From positions 124,001-188,000 of the forward strand of contig NZ_JAIOUV010000007.1 in NCBI RefSeq assembly GCF_019931145.1: a stretch of DNA of 64,000 nt. The letters are read 5' to 3'. The notes beneath the pieces are model-generated. The model was given only the letters and a program-made list of their open reading frames with translations, did no database searches and was not told the origin of the DNA. Shown here piece after piece: positions 11,401 through 19,981 of this stretch. Source of the stretch: Marinicella meishanensis. GTDB taxonomy: Bacteria; Pseudomonadota; Gammaproteobacteria; Xanthomonadales; Marinicellaceae. The position numbers were made by a program, and so were the translations under genes. Numbering within the stretch: position 1 is the stretch's first letter; every line of letters begins with the position of its first letter.

Positions 11401-11689
11401 TCAAGGCAGTTTGGCCACCCATGGTGGGCAACAAGGCATCGGGTTTTTCGCGCTCAATGATTTGCGCCACGGTTTGCCAGTTGATCGGCTGGATGTAAAT
11501 GCTGTCAGCGGTTTCCGGATCGGTCATGATGGTGGCCGGATTGGAATTCACCAAGATCACCCGGTAACCTTCATCCTTCAGTGCTTTACAGGCCTGGGTG
11601 CCTGAATAATCAAACTCACAAGCCTGGCCAATCACAATGGGACCGGCGCCCAACACCAGGATGCTGTTGATGTCTGTTCTTTTACCCAC
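8477..11689 (-). CDS. carB: Carbamoyl-phosphate synthase large subunit
   Basis: 1070 residues from a GTG at 11689 ([21 protein letters not shown]), preceded by AGGAG at proper spacing. The frame is open 47 codons further upstream, but that part lies inside carA and is not family-like. CarB makes carbamoyl phosphate for pyrimidine and arginine synthesis from bicarbonate, 2 ATP and ammonia tunnelled from CarA. Two homologous ATP-grasp halves are visible: [15 protein letters not shown] at the N-terminus and [16 protein letters not shown] in the middle. A C-terminal methylglyoxal-synthase-like regulatory domain follows (from about residue 935). The start overlaps the end of carA by eight bases, consistent with translational coupling. 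Confidence 0.98.
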   Translation of the reverse strand: MGKRTDINSILVLGAGPIVIGQACEFDYSGTQACKALKDEGYRVILVNSNPATIMTDPETADSIYIQPINWQTVAQIIEREKPDALLPTMGGQTALNCSLDLVSQGVLERFGVEMIGASREAIDMAEDREQFREAMEDIGLECAKSYIVHNMDEAREAQQHIGYPVIIRPSFTLGGTGGGIAYNLEEFESITAEGLKMSPTTEVLLEESLLGWKEYEMEVVRDKADNCIIICSIENLDPMGVHTGDSITVAPAQTLTDKEYQVMRDASLAVLRKIGVETGGSNVQFSINPDNGRMIVIEMNPRVSRSSALASKATGFPIAKVAAKLAIGYTLDELKNEITGGATPASFEPTIDYVVTKIPRFAFEKFNNSVDRLSTQMKSVGEVMAIGRTFNESLQKALRGLETGKSGLDPKVDAQQLAEGFDLVKEIREPSSERLFYVADGFRHGLDVAKIHQISNIDPWFLQHIERLVQIEAALQETELADITAAQMMQLKREGFADARLATLMDVDEAAVRAHRLAMDIKPVFKRVDSCAAEFEAPTAYFYSTYETHCEANPTDRDKIMILGGGPNRIGQGIEFDYCCVHASLALKEAGFETIMVNCNPETVSTDYDTSDRLYFESLTLEDVLAIVALEQPKGVIVQYGGQTPLNLAEDLAQAGVPIIGSSPECIDRAEDREQFKAMLDKLNLRQPPNGTVTSVEQAAAVADNIGFPLVVRPSYVLGGRAMEVVHSQQDLLRYMTEAVQVSNDSPVLLDRFLDHAIEVDVDVICDGSDFMVGGIMEHIEQAGVHSGDSACCIPPFTLSAELQAELSRQCELMAKELNVVGLMNTQFAIQGEDIYILEVNPRASRTVPFVSKASGLPLAKIAALCMAGISLAEQGVRPRLDLNHYSIKEPVFPFVKFPGVDPILGPEMRSTGEVMGIGKSFGAAVAAAKLAANVFMPRQGKAFVSVREADKQKLIPLAKQLRALNFELVATHGTCDLLRKAGLFCESVNKVIEGRPHIVDRIKSKEIDFIINTTEGAQAIADSASIRKEALKQSINYSTTIAGAAATIAAYDYLNQQEIYALKELHEH

Positions 11690-12866
11690 GGCTTTTCTCC
11701 TGTTGCATGGCGTCGATGAACGGTTGGAATAATTGCTTGGCCTCATGCGGTCCAGGACTGGCTTCTGGGTGGCCTTGGAAGCCATAAGCCGCTTGCTGTT
11801 GGTGGCTGATGCCCTGAATGCTGCCATCAAACAGTGACTGGTGGGTGACGGTCAAGCTGTCTGGCAAGCCATCAGCGGCCACCGCAAAGTTGTGGTTCTG
11901 ACTGGTGATCAACACCGTGCTGTTGGCATTGTCTGCCACCGGGTGGTTGGCGCCGTGGTGACCAAACTTCATCTTCATGGTTTGCGCCCCCAAAGCCAGG
12001 GCCATGATTTGGTGTCCCAAACAGATGCCAAACAAAGGTACTTTTGCGGCCAACAACTCTTGACAGGCCGCCACTGCATAATCACAGGCCGCCGGATCTC
12101 CGGGACCATTGGACAAAAACACCCCATCGGGATGCATCGCCAACACTTCAGCCGCGGGTGTTTGCGCCGGCACCACGGTCAAATCGCAACCCAAATCCTT
12201 GAGAATTCGCAAGATGTTGCGTTTGATCCCAAAGTCGTAACAAACCACCTTGAAGCGGTTTGCTGCCGGCCTGGTGGCTTGGTTTTCGGCCAAGGAAAAG
12301 GTGCCTTCAGACCACGCGTATTCGGTGGCACAGGTGACCTCTTTGGCCAAGTCTTTGCCCGCCATGCTGGGGCATTTCTTGGCCCGCTGCACGGCTTCAT
12401 TTTCATTGATGTCATGACCGCTCATGATGCAGCCATTCATGGAACCATTCAGGCGCAGCAAATTGGTCAGCTCACGGGTGTCGATGCCACTGATGCCGAC
12501 CACTTGGTGTTGTTGCAAATAGCTGTTCAAATCGGCCTCATCACGCCAATTACTGGGCACCAGGTGCAAATCCCGGACGATCAAGCCTTTGGCATGAATG
12601 GCCGCCGATTCATTGTCGGCTTGGTTGGTGCCGGTGTTGCCGATGTGGGGATAGGTCAAAGTCACCATTTGCCCGGCATAAGAAGGGTCAGACAAGATTT
12701 CTTGGTAGCCAGTCATGGCGGTGTTGAACACCACCTCAGCCGTGGCTTCACCACATGAACCCATGGCTTGTCCGTGAAAAATGGTGCCATCCTCCAAAGC
12801 CAAAATGGCTGGAGTTTGATGACTCGGGGGGAACAATATTTGGTTTAATTTGGACACTGTGCTCAA
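11682..12866 (-). CDS. carA: Carbamoyl-phosphate synthase small (glutaminase) subunit
   Basis: 394 residues. It hydrolyses glutamine and passes ammonia to CarB. The class I amidotransferase triad is visible: Cys282 in FGICLGHQ, with His366 and Glu368 in GFQGHPEAS. The N-terminal CarA-specific domain begins with [10 protein letters not shown]. The start is uncertain. TTG at 12866 is the longest, and a GTG three codons later (12857) is an alternative; neither has a strong Shine-Dalgarno. The first ~18 residues extend beyond the usual CarA N-terminus, so a slightly shorter protein is possible. First gene of carA-carB-greA-recJ, with a structured leader upstream. Confidence 0.97.
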   Translation of the reverse strand: MSTVSKLNQILFPPSHQTPAILALEDGTIFHGQAMGSCGEATAEVVFNTAMTGYQEILSDPSYAGQMVTLTYPHIGNTGTNQADNESAAIHAKGLIVRDLHLVPSNWRDEADLNSYLQQHQVVGISGIDTRELTNLLRLNGSMNGCIMSGHDINENEAVQRAKKCPSMAGKDLAKEVTCATEYAWSEGTFSLAENQATRPAANRFKVVCYDFGIKRNILRILKDLGCDLTVVPAQTPAAEVLAMHPDGVFLSNGPGDPAACDYAVAACQELLAAKVPLFGICLGHQIMALALGAQTMKMKFGHHGANHPVADNANSTVLITSQNHNFAVAADGLPDSLTVTHQSLFDGSIQGISHQQQAAYGFQGHPEASPGPHEAKQLFQPFIDAMQQEKSRG

Positions 12867-12881
12867 CTCTCAAAGGCGTAA

Positions 12882-12907
12882 AAAAAGCTGGCGTTAACCA
12901 ACTTTTT
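12882..12907 (-). terminator. Terminator-like hairpin in the carA leader (possible attenuator)
   Basis: Read on the minus strand, AAAAAGTTGG and CCAGCTTTTT form a 10-pair stem around a TTAACG loop, followed by two more T residues. One pair is G.U in the minus-strand RNA but becomes C-A on the plus strand, so the structure suits transcription towards carA. It lies 16 bases before the TTG start and just downstream of the predicted transcription start, the position of an attenuator. Confidence 0.5.
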
Positions 12908-12929
12908 ACTGTGATCGAATTGAAAGCGA

Positions 12930-12959
12930 ATTGTAACCCAAGTACCCGACAAACACCAA
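12930..12959 (-). promoter_or_regulatory. Candidate carA promoter
   Basis: On the minus strand TTGGTG (12954-12959) and TACAAT (12930-12935) are separated by 18 bases. A transcript would begin near 12923 and have a leader of about 55 bases containing the hairpin at 12882-12907. Confidence 0.4.
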
Positions 12960-12990
12960 CCAGTAAGTGGTTTTTTTGTGGGCCATCACA

Positions 12991-13020
12991 AGCAGCCCAA
13001 GCAGGGCTTGGGTTGCTGCT
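12991..13020. repeat. 12-bp inverted repeat between carA and the CARF-nuclease gene
   Basis: AGCAGCCCAAGC (12991-13002) faces GCTTGGGTTGCT across a three-base loop, with one G.U-type mismatch. It lies upstream of both divergent promoters and has no T-run on either side. It may be an operator or a structural element; function not known. Confidence 0.45.
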
Positions 13021-13072
13021 GAAAAATACCGGTCCAAACTCACGTTGACATGAACCCAAACTGAATCTGTCA

Positions 13073-13078
13073 TATAAT
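13073..13078 (+). promoter_or_regulatory. Consensus -10 box giving a probable leaderless transcript
   Basis: TATAAT ends six bases before the ATG at 13085, so transcription should begin at or next to the start codon. The short TGCTGGG between has no real room for a Shine-Dalgarno in the transcript. A TTGACA at 13045-13050 is 22 bases from the -10 and too far for an ordinary -35; TGAACC (13051-13056) has 16-base spacing. Confidence 0.5.
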
Positions 13079-13084
13079 GCTGGG

Positions 13085-14206
13085 ATGAAAATTCATTTGG
13101 CCTTTTATCACCCGCAACATGCCGGTATTCTCAGCGCTGCCATCGAATTACAAGCCGATCAAGTGGTTTTGATGCACCATGCAGATGATGAGATCAGTGG
13201 TTTGAAATCGGCCATCCAGGCCCGGGGCATACAATGCCACACCAGGGTGGCTGAATTTGACACCCAACTGGCCCGTGAACAGCTGGCGGCGTTGATCGAA
13301 CATCACCAACAAGATGACATCCAACTGAACGCCTCCAGTGGTTACAGCAAATTGTTGTTGTTGGCTTTTGAACAATTCACCGCCTATGGCTATCCGGTGT
13401 TTTTGGTCGACAAATTCACCGACGAACTGTCCTGGTTGAACACCAAACACACCCATGAAGACATCCACATGGGCCATCACATCAAGCTCAAGGAATACCT
13501 CAAGTCGTTCAACACCCAAGTCATCGAACAAGGCCAGAACACCCCGGAGCCAGAAGCCTCCCGTGATTTAACCAATTGGATCATCTCGCAACTGGGTACC
13601 ATGGACAAGGCCATAGGCAGCCTCAATTACATGGCCAGTTCGGCCTCGGCCGACCACCGCTATCAGTTGGATTCGGGGTTGTTGCGCAACCACCACCTGC
13701 AGCAGTTACTCGATCGCTTTGAAGCGGCTGGCAAATTAACCATACGCGGTCGCAAACTCAAGTTTGCCAGCACCGAAAGCCGTTTTTACTGCAACGGTGG
13801 CTGGTTGGAAAACCATGTGTTTTCTTTGTTGTTTGGGATGCGAAAAAACCGCCCGCAGTTGGCGGATTTGGCCAAAGGCATGACCATCGTCAGAAGTCAG
13901 GGCACGGTCAAGAATGAATTGGATGTGGCGGCCATCATCCACAACCGCTTGCACATCATTGAATGCAAAACCCGGCGCTTCACCCACGGCAAAACCGACC
14001 AAGCCGCGGCCAGTTCGGCCATTTATCGCCTGGACACCATCAAATCCCTCACCGGCGGCCTGTCCGGTCGGGCCATGCTGGTCAGCTATCAGCCGCTGAA
14101 CAAATATACCTTGTCCCGGGCCCGGGACCTGGGCATTTATTGTTGCTCTCACACCCAGCTGAAAAACCTGCAACAACACCTGTACCGTTTCATTGACCAA
14201 TCATAA
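13085..14206 (+). CDS. Card1/Can2-like CARF-domain nuclease (DUF1887 type), orphan
   Basis: 373 residues. The N-terminal half resembles a CARF Rossmann domain. Its strand-loop LNASSGYSKLLLLAF (residues 81-95) sits where relatives have an N-x-TGGTK ligand-binding loop. A winged-helix-like linker follows (~190-235). The C-terminus carries a PD-(D/E)XK nuclease core: Glu242 in GGWLENH, Asp280 in KNELDV and Glu293-x-Lys295 in IIECKT. Card1, Can2 and VC1899 relatives are activated by cyclic tetra-adenylate from type III CRISPR Cas10 and cut nucleic acid. Here no cas gene or CRISPR array is within 13 kb left or 50 kb right. The ligand loop is divergent, so the activator is uncertain. A putative leaderless promoter drives it, and 12 bases separate it from the next gene. 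Confidence 0.85.
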   Translation: MKIHLAFYHPQHAGILSAAIELQADQVVLMHHADDEISGLKSAIQARGIQCHTRVAEFDTQLAREQLAALIEHHQQDDIQLNASSGYSKLLLLAFEQFTAYGYPVFLVDKFTDELSWLNTKHTHEDIHMGHHIKLKEYLKSFNTQVIEQGQNTPEPEASRDLTNWIISQLGTMDKAIGSLNYMASSASADHRYQLDSGLLRNHHLQQLLDRFEAAGKLTIRGRKLKFASTESRFYCNGGWLENHVFSLLFGMRKNRPQLADLAKGMTIVRSQGTVKNELDVAAIIHNRLHIIECKTRRFTHGKTDQAAASSAIYRLDTIKSLTGGLSGRAMLVSYQPLNKYTLSRARDLGIYCCSHTQLKNLQQHLYRFIDQS

Positions 14207-14218
14207 AATAGGAACCCC

Positions 14219-15241
14219 ATGAATTTTCGCAGTGACAACGAAGCCCCCGTACACCAAGCCATCATGCAGGCATTGCTGGACGCCAACCAAGGATTCACCG
14301 AGTCCTATGGCTACGACCCTTACAGTGAACAATTCACTGAGCAATGTCAGCAATTGTTTGAAACCTGGTGTGAGGTGTTGCCGTTGACCACCGGCACCGC
14401 CGCTAACTCGATTGCCATGACTTTGGCCTGTCCACCTTATGGCTCGATCCTGTGTCATGAACATTCGCACCTGAATGCCGATGAATGCGGTGCCCCGGAG
14501 TTTTTCACTGCTGGGGCCAAGCTGATTCCTTTGCCTGGCGCCCATGGCAAAATCGATTTGCCGCACTTGGATCGTTATCTGGCAGGCACTGGCACCCATG
14601 GCGAACATGAATGTTTGCCCAGTGTCATCAGCATCACCCAATGCACCGAATCTGGCACCTTGTATTCGCTGGATGAATTGCGCCAGCTACAAGCCATCAA
14701 GGACAAATATGGCTTGGCCCTGCACATGGATGGGGCCCGCTTCGCCAATGCGCTGAGCACCCTGGGCTGCTCACCGGCAGCCATGACCTGGCAAGCTGGC
14801 ATTGACATGCTGTCATTCGGCGCCACCAAAAACGGTGCCATGATGGCCGAGGCACTGATAGTGTTCAACCCTCAACTCACCCAACAGATCAAGCGCTTGC
14901 GAAAGCGGGCCGGGCATTTGATCAGTAAGATGCGTTATGTCAGTGCGCAACTGTGCGCTTATTTGCAAGATGATTTGTGGTTGCAATTGGCCCAACACGC
15001 CAATCAAATGGCCCAGCAGTTCCATCAGGGCACCACTGGGGCGGTGGAATTCATTCACCCCGTTGAAGCCAATGAAGTTTTTTGTCGCTTACCACTGGCG
15101 ATGATTGAATCGTTGCAACAGCAAGGCTTTGAGTTTCATGTGTGGCCCGGATCCGATGACATCATCCGCTTGGTATTCTCGCACGCCACCCAAACAGAAC
15201 AAGTGAATCAATTGGTGACGGCCATCAAGGCCCATGGTTGA
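14219..15241 (+). CDS. Low-specificity L-threonine aldolase-like PLP enzyme
   Basis: 340 residues, fold-type I PLP enzyme of the beta-eliminating lyase/threonine aldolase group, expected to cleave L-threonine or related beta-hydroxy amino acids to glycine and an aldehyde. The Schiff-base lysine is Lys204 in SFGATKNGAM. Asp171 in LHMDGARFANAL should hold the pyridine nitrogen. The N-terminal FRSDNEAPVH and TTGTAANS phosphate-binding region fit the family. It follows the CARF-nuclease by 12 bases on the same strand and is probably cotranscribed, though a functional link is not evident. It converges on the GGDEF-EAL gene; a short palindrome (CGCCATATGGCG) lies between the two stops. Confidence 0.88.
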   Translation: MNFRSDNEAPVHQAIMQALLDANQGFTESYGYDPYSEQFTEQCQQLFETWCEVLPLTTGTAANSIAMTLACPPYGSILCHEHSHLNADECGAPEFFTAGAKLIPLPGAHGKIDLPHLDRYLAGTGTHGEHECLPSVISITQCTESGTLYSLDELRQLQAIKDKYGLALHMDGARFANALSTLGCSPAAMTWQAGIDMLSFGATKNGAMMAEALIVFNPQLTQQIKRLRKRAGHLISKMRYVSAQLCAYLQDDLWLQLAQHANQMAQQFHQGTTGAVEFIHPVEANEVFCRLPLAMIESLQQQGFEFHVWPGSDDIIRLVFSHATQTEQVNQLVTAIKAHG

Positions 15242-15264
15242 ATGAGGCGCCATATGGCGTGCAG

Positions 15265-17505
15265 TCAGGAATTGACCAACTGATAATAGTCGTAGAACTT
15301 CATCGCGGTCTTGAAATAGTGTCCTTGCACCTGGTCACAGTCTTCGGTCCGCAACAATTGCAGTTGGGCCTCATTTTCGACCCCTTCGGCCACCGTGGTG
15401 ATGTTCAGGTTTTTACCCATGGTGATCATGGTCCGCACCAACTCCAGGTCATCCTTGTCCGAGTCAATGTCCCGAATGAATGATTGATCGATTTTCAGCA
15501 CATCCACCGGGAAATTTTTCAGGTAAGACAATGAAGAATAACCGGTACCAAAATCGTCGATGGCGATGGCGATGCCCAGTTGCGTGACCTCGCTCAAAAT
15601 GTATTGGCTGTTTTCTACGTTCTGAATCAGGGTTTGTTCGGTCAGTTCCAGTTCCAGATTGCTTGGTGGAAACTGGGTTTCGGACAAGGTGGTTTTCAAC
15701 CTGTGCAGAAAATCAGGGTGCTCCAGTTGTTTGGCCGACACATTGAATGACATGATCAGCTCAGGATTGGCCTCTAACAATTTCACGAACTGCTTACAAC
15801 TGGATTCCAGCATGCGCCAGGAAACCGGGATGATCAACGAGGTTTCTTCCAATAAATTGATGAACTCCACCGGTTCAATCACCGCCCCATTGCGGTTCCA
15901 GCGCAACAAAGCTTCGGCCCCACATACGGTGTTGTTTTTCAGGTTGTATCGCGGCTGAAAGTGCATTTCAAATTCTTCGTTGTCCTTGGCCAAATGCAAA
16001 CGCGCGATCAATTGAATGCGGTCTTTGGCTTTCTGTTCAATCTCAGAATCGTAGATGGCAAAGGTGTTGCGGCCCTCATCTTTGGCCCGATACAAGGCGG
16101 CATCGGCATGCGACAACAACTCGGTGACGGTGGAACCATGCTGCGGATAAAATGCCACCCCAACACTACCAGTCAAACGAATCAAATGTTCATCAATTTG
16201 AATGGGGTATTCCAGCGACTGCAAGAACCGTTTAACCAGTTTGGTCACGTGCTCGGTGCTCATTTCTCCCGGCAAATACACCACAAACTCATCCCCGCCC
16301 ATGCGGGCAATGACGTCATCATGGCGAAACACCCGGTTGAACAACACCGGTAGTTTTTTCAGCATTTCATCACCCACAGCGTGGCCCAGGGTGTCATTGA
16401 TGTCTTTGAAATGATCCAGGTCGATGAACAAGATGGTGAATTTCTGTTGGCTGGTTTGGGAGAATTTGACCCGCTTTTCAATGAAATTGGTGATGTAATG
16501 GCGGTTGGGCAAATGGGTCAAGGTGTCGTGGTTGGCCAGGTATTCCAACTCAAACTGGACCTTTTCCTTCTCACTGATTTCATTGGCCAGTTGGGCTGAC
16601 TTGTTTTGGGCTTTTTGCCGCGACATCAGGGTCAGCATGAACAACAACGAAATCAAGGAGCCAGCGCCGGCAATGAAATAAGGCATCGGTGAAATGATCA
16701 GCGCCAATGACGACTCGGTCGGATAAACTTTGAACACCCAGCCATTGCTGTCACTGTCCAGGTTTAATTCAAAAAATTCCAAATAGGAATCATCGGTCAA
16801 AGTTGGGCCATTTTGAAACACCACATCCTGGCTTGAATAGGCTTTGGTGTAATGGCCGGAGTTGGCCGGATCACCCAATAAATGGTCGATGAATTCTTTG
16901 ACATGCACCTCTATGCCGAGGAATCCGGCAAAATTTTGTCCTTGGCCAATCGGTTGAAAGATGTACACCACATGGCCGTCGTCGTAGAAAAAGGTGTGGG
17001 TGATTTCGGGTTGAAAATTCTCTTTGGAACGGATCAATTTCAATACCACGTCCTCGTCTTGCAGCACTTCGGTGCTCCGTGAACTGTGGTTCTGTAAATA
17101 GCCTTCTGACCACTGGCTGTTGAAATCGGCGTCGACCCACCAAATGGAATCAACCCCTTCAATGCGTTCGATGAAGTCATTGGCATCGGAACGCCAGTTG
17201 GCTTCTGGCGTGTTGTTGTCTTTGACCCAGCGTTTGCTCATGGCCTTGAGGTCGGCCATCAAATCGAAGGTGCTTTGAATCAAGCGTTTTTCGGTGCGCT
17301 CGGCTTGTCCTTTGAGGATTTGTTGCAACACGCCATATTGTTGGTGTTGCACGTAAAAAGCAATGGCGATCGATAAACCAAACAAGATCAGCGCAATGAA
17401 AACAGTGCCGATATTGGATTGTTTTTGATTCTGTGGATTAGGTTCCGTCAAGCATGCGCCCTGAGTTGGTTTGCCCGTCAAAGCATAGCATGTAGGTACC
17501 GACAA
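15265..17505 (-). CDS. Membrane GGDEF-EAL cyclic-di-GMP enzyme with periplasmic sensor
   Basis: 746 residues from a TTG at 17505. A TTG at 17451, with an AGGG seven bases upstream, would give 728 and is equally plausible. Membrane helices at ~31-53 and ~273-294 flank a ~220-residue periplasmic region resembling a CHASE/Cache-type sensor. The GGDEF motif is intact (403-407), with an RHDD inhibitory site five residues before it. The EAL motif is intact (531-533), and DDFGTGYSSL is present near 655. Both synthesis and hydrolysis of cyclic di-GMP are therefore possible. It is the last gene of the series beginning with the Rrf2 regulator, 18 bases after parE. Confidence 0.93.
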   Translation of the reverse strand: MSVPTCYALTGKPTQGACLTEPNPQNQKQSNIGTVFIALILFGLSIAIAFYVQHQQYGVLQQILKGQAERTEKRLIQSTFDLMADLKAMSKRWVKDNNTPEANWRSDANDFIERIEGVDSIWWVDADFNSQWSEGYLQNHSSRSTEVLQDEDVVLKLIRSKENFQPEITHTFFYDDGHVVYIFQPIGQGQNFAGFLGIEVHVKEFIDHLLGDPANSGHYTKAYSSQDVVFQNGPTLTDDSYLEFFELNLDSDSNGWVFKVYPTESSLALIISPMPYFIAGAGSLISLLFMLTLMSRQKAQNKSAQLANEISEKEKVQFELEYLANHDTLTHLPNRHYITNFIEKRVKFSQTSQQKFTILFIDLDHFKDINDTLGHAVGDEMLKKLPVLFNRVFRHDDVIARMGGDEFVVYLPGEMSTEHVTKLVKRFLQSLEYPIQIDEHLIRLTGSVGVAFYPQHGSTVTELLSHADAALYRAKDEGRNTFAIYDSEIEQKAKDRIQLIARLHLAKDNEEFEMHFQPRYNLKNNTVCGAEALLRWNRNGAVIEPVEFINLLEETSLIIPVSWRMLESSCKQFVKLLEANPELIMSFNVSAKQLEHPDFLHRLKTTLSETQFPPSNLELELTEQTLIQNVENSQYILSEVTQLGIAIAIDDFGTGYSSLSYLKNFPVDVLKIDQSFIRDIDSDKDDLELVRTMITMGKNLNITTVAEGVENEAQLQLLRTEDCDQVQGHYFKTAMKFYDYYQLVNS

Positions 17506-17523
17506 AACAATGCTTTATCGGCA

Positions 17524-19407
17524 TCACAACACCGCCAAATCACCCTTTTCCTGGAGCCAGGATTTGCGTTCAGCCGCGCGTTTTTTGGCCAGCAGCATGT
17601 CCATGATTCCATGGGTGTTGTCACCGGCGTTGACCGACAATTGCAACAGCCTTCTGGTGTCCGGTGCAATGGCGCTTTCACGCAATTGACTGGGGTTCAT
17701 TTCACCCAAGCCCTTGAAACGTGTGACACTGACCTTGCCAGTCATTTTATCCCGTTCAATGCGGTGCAGGATTTGGTCGCGTTCGCTGGAGTCCACTGCA
17801 TAGAATTTCTTTTTGCCCACATCAATGCGGAACAATGGCGGCATGGCCACAAAAATGTGCCCGGCCCGCACCACCGGCTCAAAATGCCGCAAGAACAAGG
17901 CACACAACAAGGTCGCAATGTGCAAACCATCAGAATCCGCATCGGCCAAAATGATGATCTTGCCGTAACGCAAACCCGCCAAGTCGGTGCTGCCAGGATC
18001 CACCCCGATGGCCACCGCCAAGTCATGGACTTCTTGCGATGCCATGACCTGATTGGACTCCACTTCCCACGAATTCAGAATTTTTCCTCGCAGCGGCATG
18101 ATCGCCTGAAACTCTCGGTCACGGGCTTGTTTGGCCGAACCACCGGCCGAGTCACCTTCCACCAAAAACAGCTCGCCCTGCATGGGGTCCTCAGAACTGC
18201 AGTCGGCCAATTTACCTGGCAAAGCCGGGCCGGTGGTGACTTTTTTGCGCACCACTTGCTTGGCTTTGCGCAAGCGGTTTTGTGCGTTGTTGATGGCAAT
18301 CATGGCAATTTGCTCACCTTCTGCCACATGCTGATTCATCCACAAGATGAGGGCGTCTTTGACGTTGTTGGCCACATAAGAGGCCACCGACCGGGAAGAC
18401 AACCGTTCTTTGGTCTGCCCGGAAAACTGCGGGTCTTTCATTTTGGCTGACAACACATAACTGACCCGGTCCCAGACGTCATCAGGCGCCAGTTTCAGGC
18501 CCCTGGGCAGCAAGTTGTGGGCATCGGCAAAATCACGGATGGCCTCGGTCAAACCCGTGCGCAAGCCGTTGACGTGGGTGCCGCCTTGGGCGGTGGGGAT
18601 CAGGTTCACATAACTTTCGGTGACCAATTCACCTTGGGGGATCCAGGTCAGGGCCCAATCAACAGCAAAGTCTTCATCTTGGTGGTGGCCAATGAATCCC
18701 GCTTGCGGTACCTTTTCTTCGACTTCGATGGCGTCCAACAGGTATTCCTGCAAGCCATCCTGGTACTGCCATGACTCGCTGCTGTCATCCAGTTTGTTAT
18801 TGAATTGCACGGTCAGACCAGAACACAGCACGGCTTTGGCTTTGAGCAGGTGCTTGAGTTTTCTCACCCCCACTTTGGTGGTGTCAAAGTACTCAGCAGC
18901 TGGGGTGAACTGGACCCGGGTGCCGGTGTTCTTTTGACCCACTTGACCGACCACTTGCAGGTCGCTGACTTTGTCACCGTGTTCAAAGGCAATGTGGTGT
19001 TCTTTGCCATCTCTTTTGATCCACACATCCAAGCGCTCACTCAGGGCATTCACCACCGACACACCCACCCCATGCAAACCGCCGGAAAAGGTGTAGTTTT
19101 TGTTGGAGAATTTGCCGCCGGCATGCAATTTGGATAAGATCAATTCAACCCCGGTGACGCCGTGTTCCTGATGCACATCCACCGGCATGCCCCGGCCGTC
19201 ATCAGCCACTTCGATGCTGCCATCGGTATGCAAGGTCACAGCGATTTTACTGGCATGGCCTTCCAAGGCCTCATCCACGGAATTATCAACCACTTCTTGA
19301 ATGAGGTGGTTGGGTCTTGAGGTTTCGGTGTACATGCCTGGACGTCGTTTAACGGGGTCCAGACCTGACAACACCTCAATGTCTGATGATTGGTAAGTTT
19401 TGGTCAT
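17524..19407 (-). CDS. parE: DNA topoisomerase IV subunit B
   Basis: 627 residues, close to E. coli ParE (630). It is the ATPase subunit of topoisomerase IV, which decatenates daughter chromosomes with ParC (not in the window). The N-terminal GHKL ATPase shows VVDNSVDEAL, DDGRGMPVD and LHGVGVSVVNAL. The TOPRIM domain shows EGDSAGGSAKQARDR and later ADADSDGLHI. The short C-terminus ends in the KSWLQEKGDLAVL-like tail typical of ParE rather than GyrB. It starts ten bases after the thioredoxin-fold gene. Confidence 0.97.
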   Translation of the reverse strand: MTKTYQSSDIEVLSGLDPVKRRPGMYTETSRPNHLIQEVVDNSVDEALEGHASKIAVTLHTDGSIEVADDGRGMPVDVHQEHGVTGVELILSKLHAGGKFSNKNYTFSGGLHGVGVSVVNALSERLDVWIKRDGKEHHIAFEHGDKVSDLQVVGQVGQKNTGTRVQFTPAAEYFDTTKVGVRKLKHLLKAKAVLCSGLTVQFNNKLDDSSESWQYQDGLQEYLLDAIEVEEKVPQAGFIGHHQDEDFAVDWALTWIPQGELVTESYVNLIPTAQGGTHVNGLRTGLTEAIRDFADAHNLLPRGLKLAPDDVWDRVSYVLSAKMKDPQFSGQTKERLSSRSVASYVANNVKDALILWMNQHVAEGEQIAMIAINNAQNRLRKAKQVVRKKVTTGPALPGKLADCSSEDPMQGELFLVEGDSAGGSAKQARDREFQAIMPLRGKILNSWEVESNQVMASQEVHDLAVAIGVDPGSTDLAGLRYGKIIILADADSDGLHIATLLCALFLRHFEPVVRAGHIFVAMPPLFRIDVGKKKFYAVDSSERDQILHRIERDKMTGKVSVTRFKGLGEMNPSQLRESAIAPDTRRLLQLSVNAGDNTHGIMDMLLAKKRAAERKSWLQEKGDLAVL

Positions 19408-19417
19408 CGGTGCTTCG

Positions 19418-19981
19418 TCACTCCTGTTCTTTCCATTTGATTGAACAACCCATGGAAGGGTGTTGTTCGCTGTTCACAATACCGGTTTCGATCATTTCCT
19501 GCATCGCCAGCAGCAAGTCACGGCGCAAATCAGTGGCCTGGTCATTGATTCCGGCTGCGTTCAAACGACCTCGATAGCGGATGATCCCGGTGGCGTCCAT
19601 GGCAAATATGTCTGGCGTACACACGGCACCATAGGCTTTGGCCACGGCTTGGGTTTCGTCCCATAAATAAGCAAAAGGATAACCCATTTGTGCGGCCACT
19701 GCTTGCATGTTTGGGTAGTCATCTGCCGGATATTGGGTGGTGTCATTGGACATGATGCCTACCACATGAATACCCATGTCAATCAAGGCCTGGCTGTCTT
19801 TAACCAAAGCAGTCTGAATCGATTTCACATAAGGACAATGATTACAAATGAACATCACCACCAAGCCCTTCGGCCCCATGGCTTTGGCCAGGTTCCAGCG
19901 GGCACCGTCCACCCCCAACAAATCAAAGTCAGGGGCCTTTGTGGCGTTAAATTTCGGCGTATACTTCAGTCCCATCATCAT
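19418..19981 (-). CDS. Thioredoxin-fold (AhpC/TSA-like) protein with CxxC
   Basis: 187 residues, cytoplasmic (no signal peptide). A redoxin fold with CNHCPYV (Cys46, Cys49) in the position of the thioredoxin active site matches a widespread family of uncharacterised thioredoxin-like proteins with this CNHCPY motif. A role in thiol redox or peroxide handling is likely but the substrate is unknown. Three ATGs in a row make the exact start ambiguous. Its start overlaps the end of the upstream membrane-protein gene by 35 bases, so the two are translationally linked. Confidence 0.85.
   Translation of the reverse strand: MMMGLKYTPKFNATKAPDFDLLGVDGARWNLAKAMGPKGLVVMFICNHCPYVKSIQTALVKDSQALIDMGIHVVGIMSNDTTQYPADDYPNMQAVAAQMGYPFAYLWDETQAVAKAYGAVCTPDIFAMDATGIIRYRGRLNAAGINDQATDLRRDLLLAMQEMIETGIVNSEQHPSMGCSIKWKEQE

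Noticed and set aside
11841-12758. 305-codon plus-strand frame opposite carA
   Set aside because: carA is certain on the other strand; the frame is an antisense shadow with no start signal or family resemblance.
12991-13020. Strong inverted repeat considered as a terminator
   Set aside because: No T-run follows on either strand, and no gene ends towards it; kept only as an inverted repeat.
13085-15241. CARF-nuclease plus aldolase considered as a two-gene defence system
   Set aside because: The aldolase is an ordinary metabolic enzyme and nothing but adjacency links the two.
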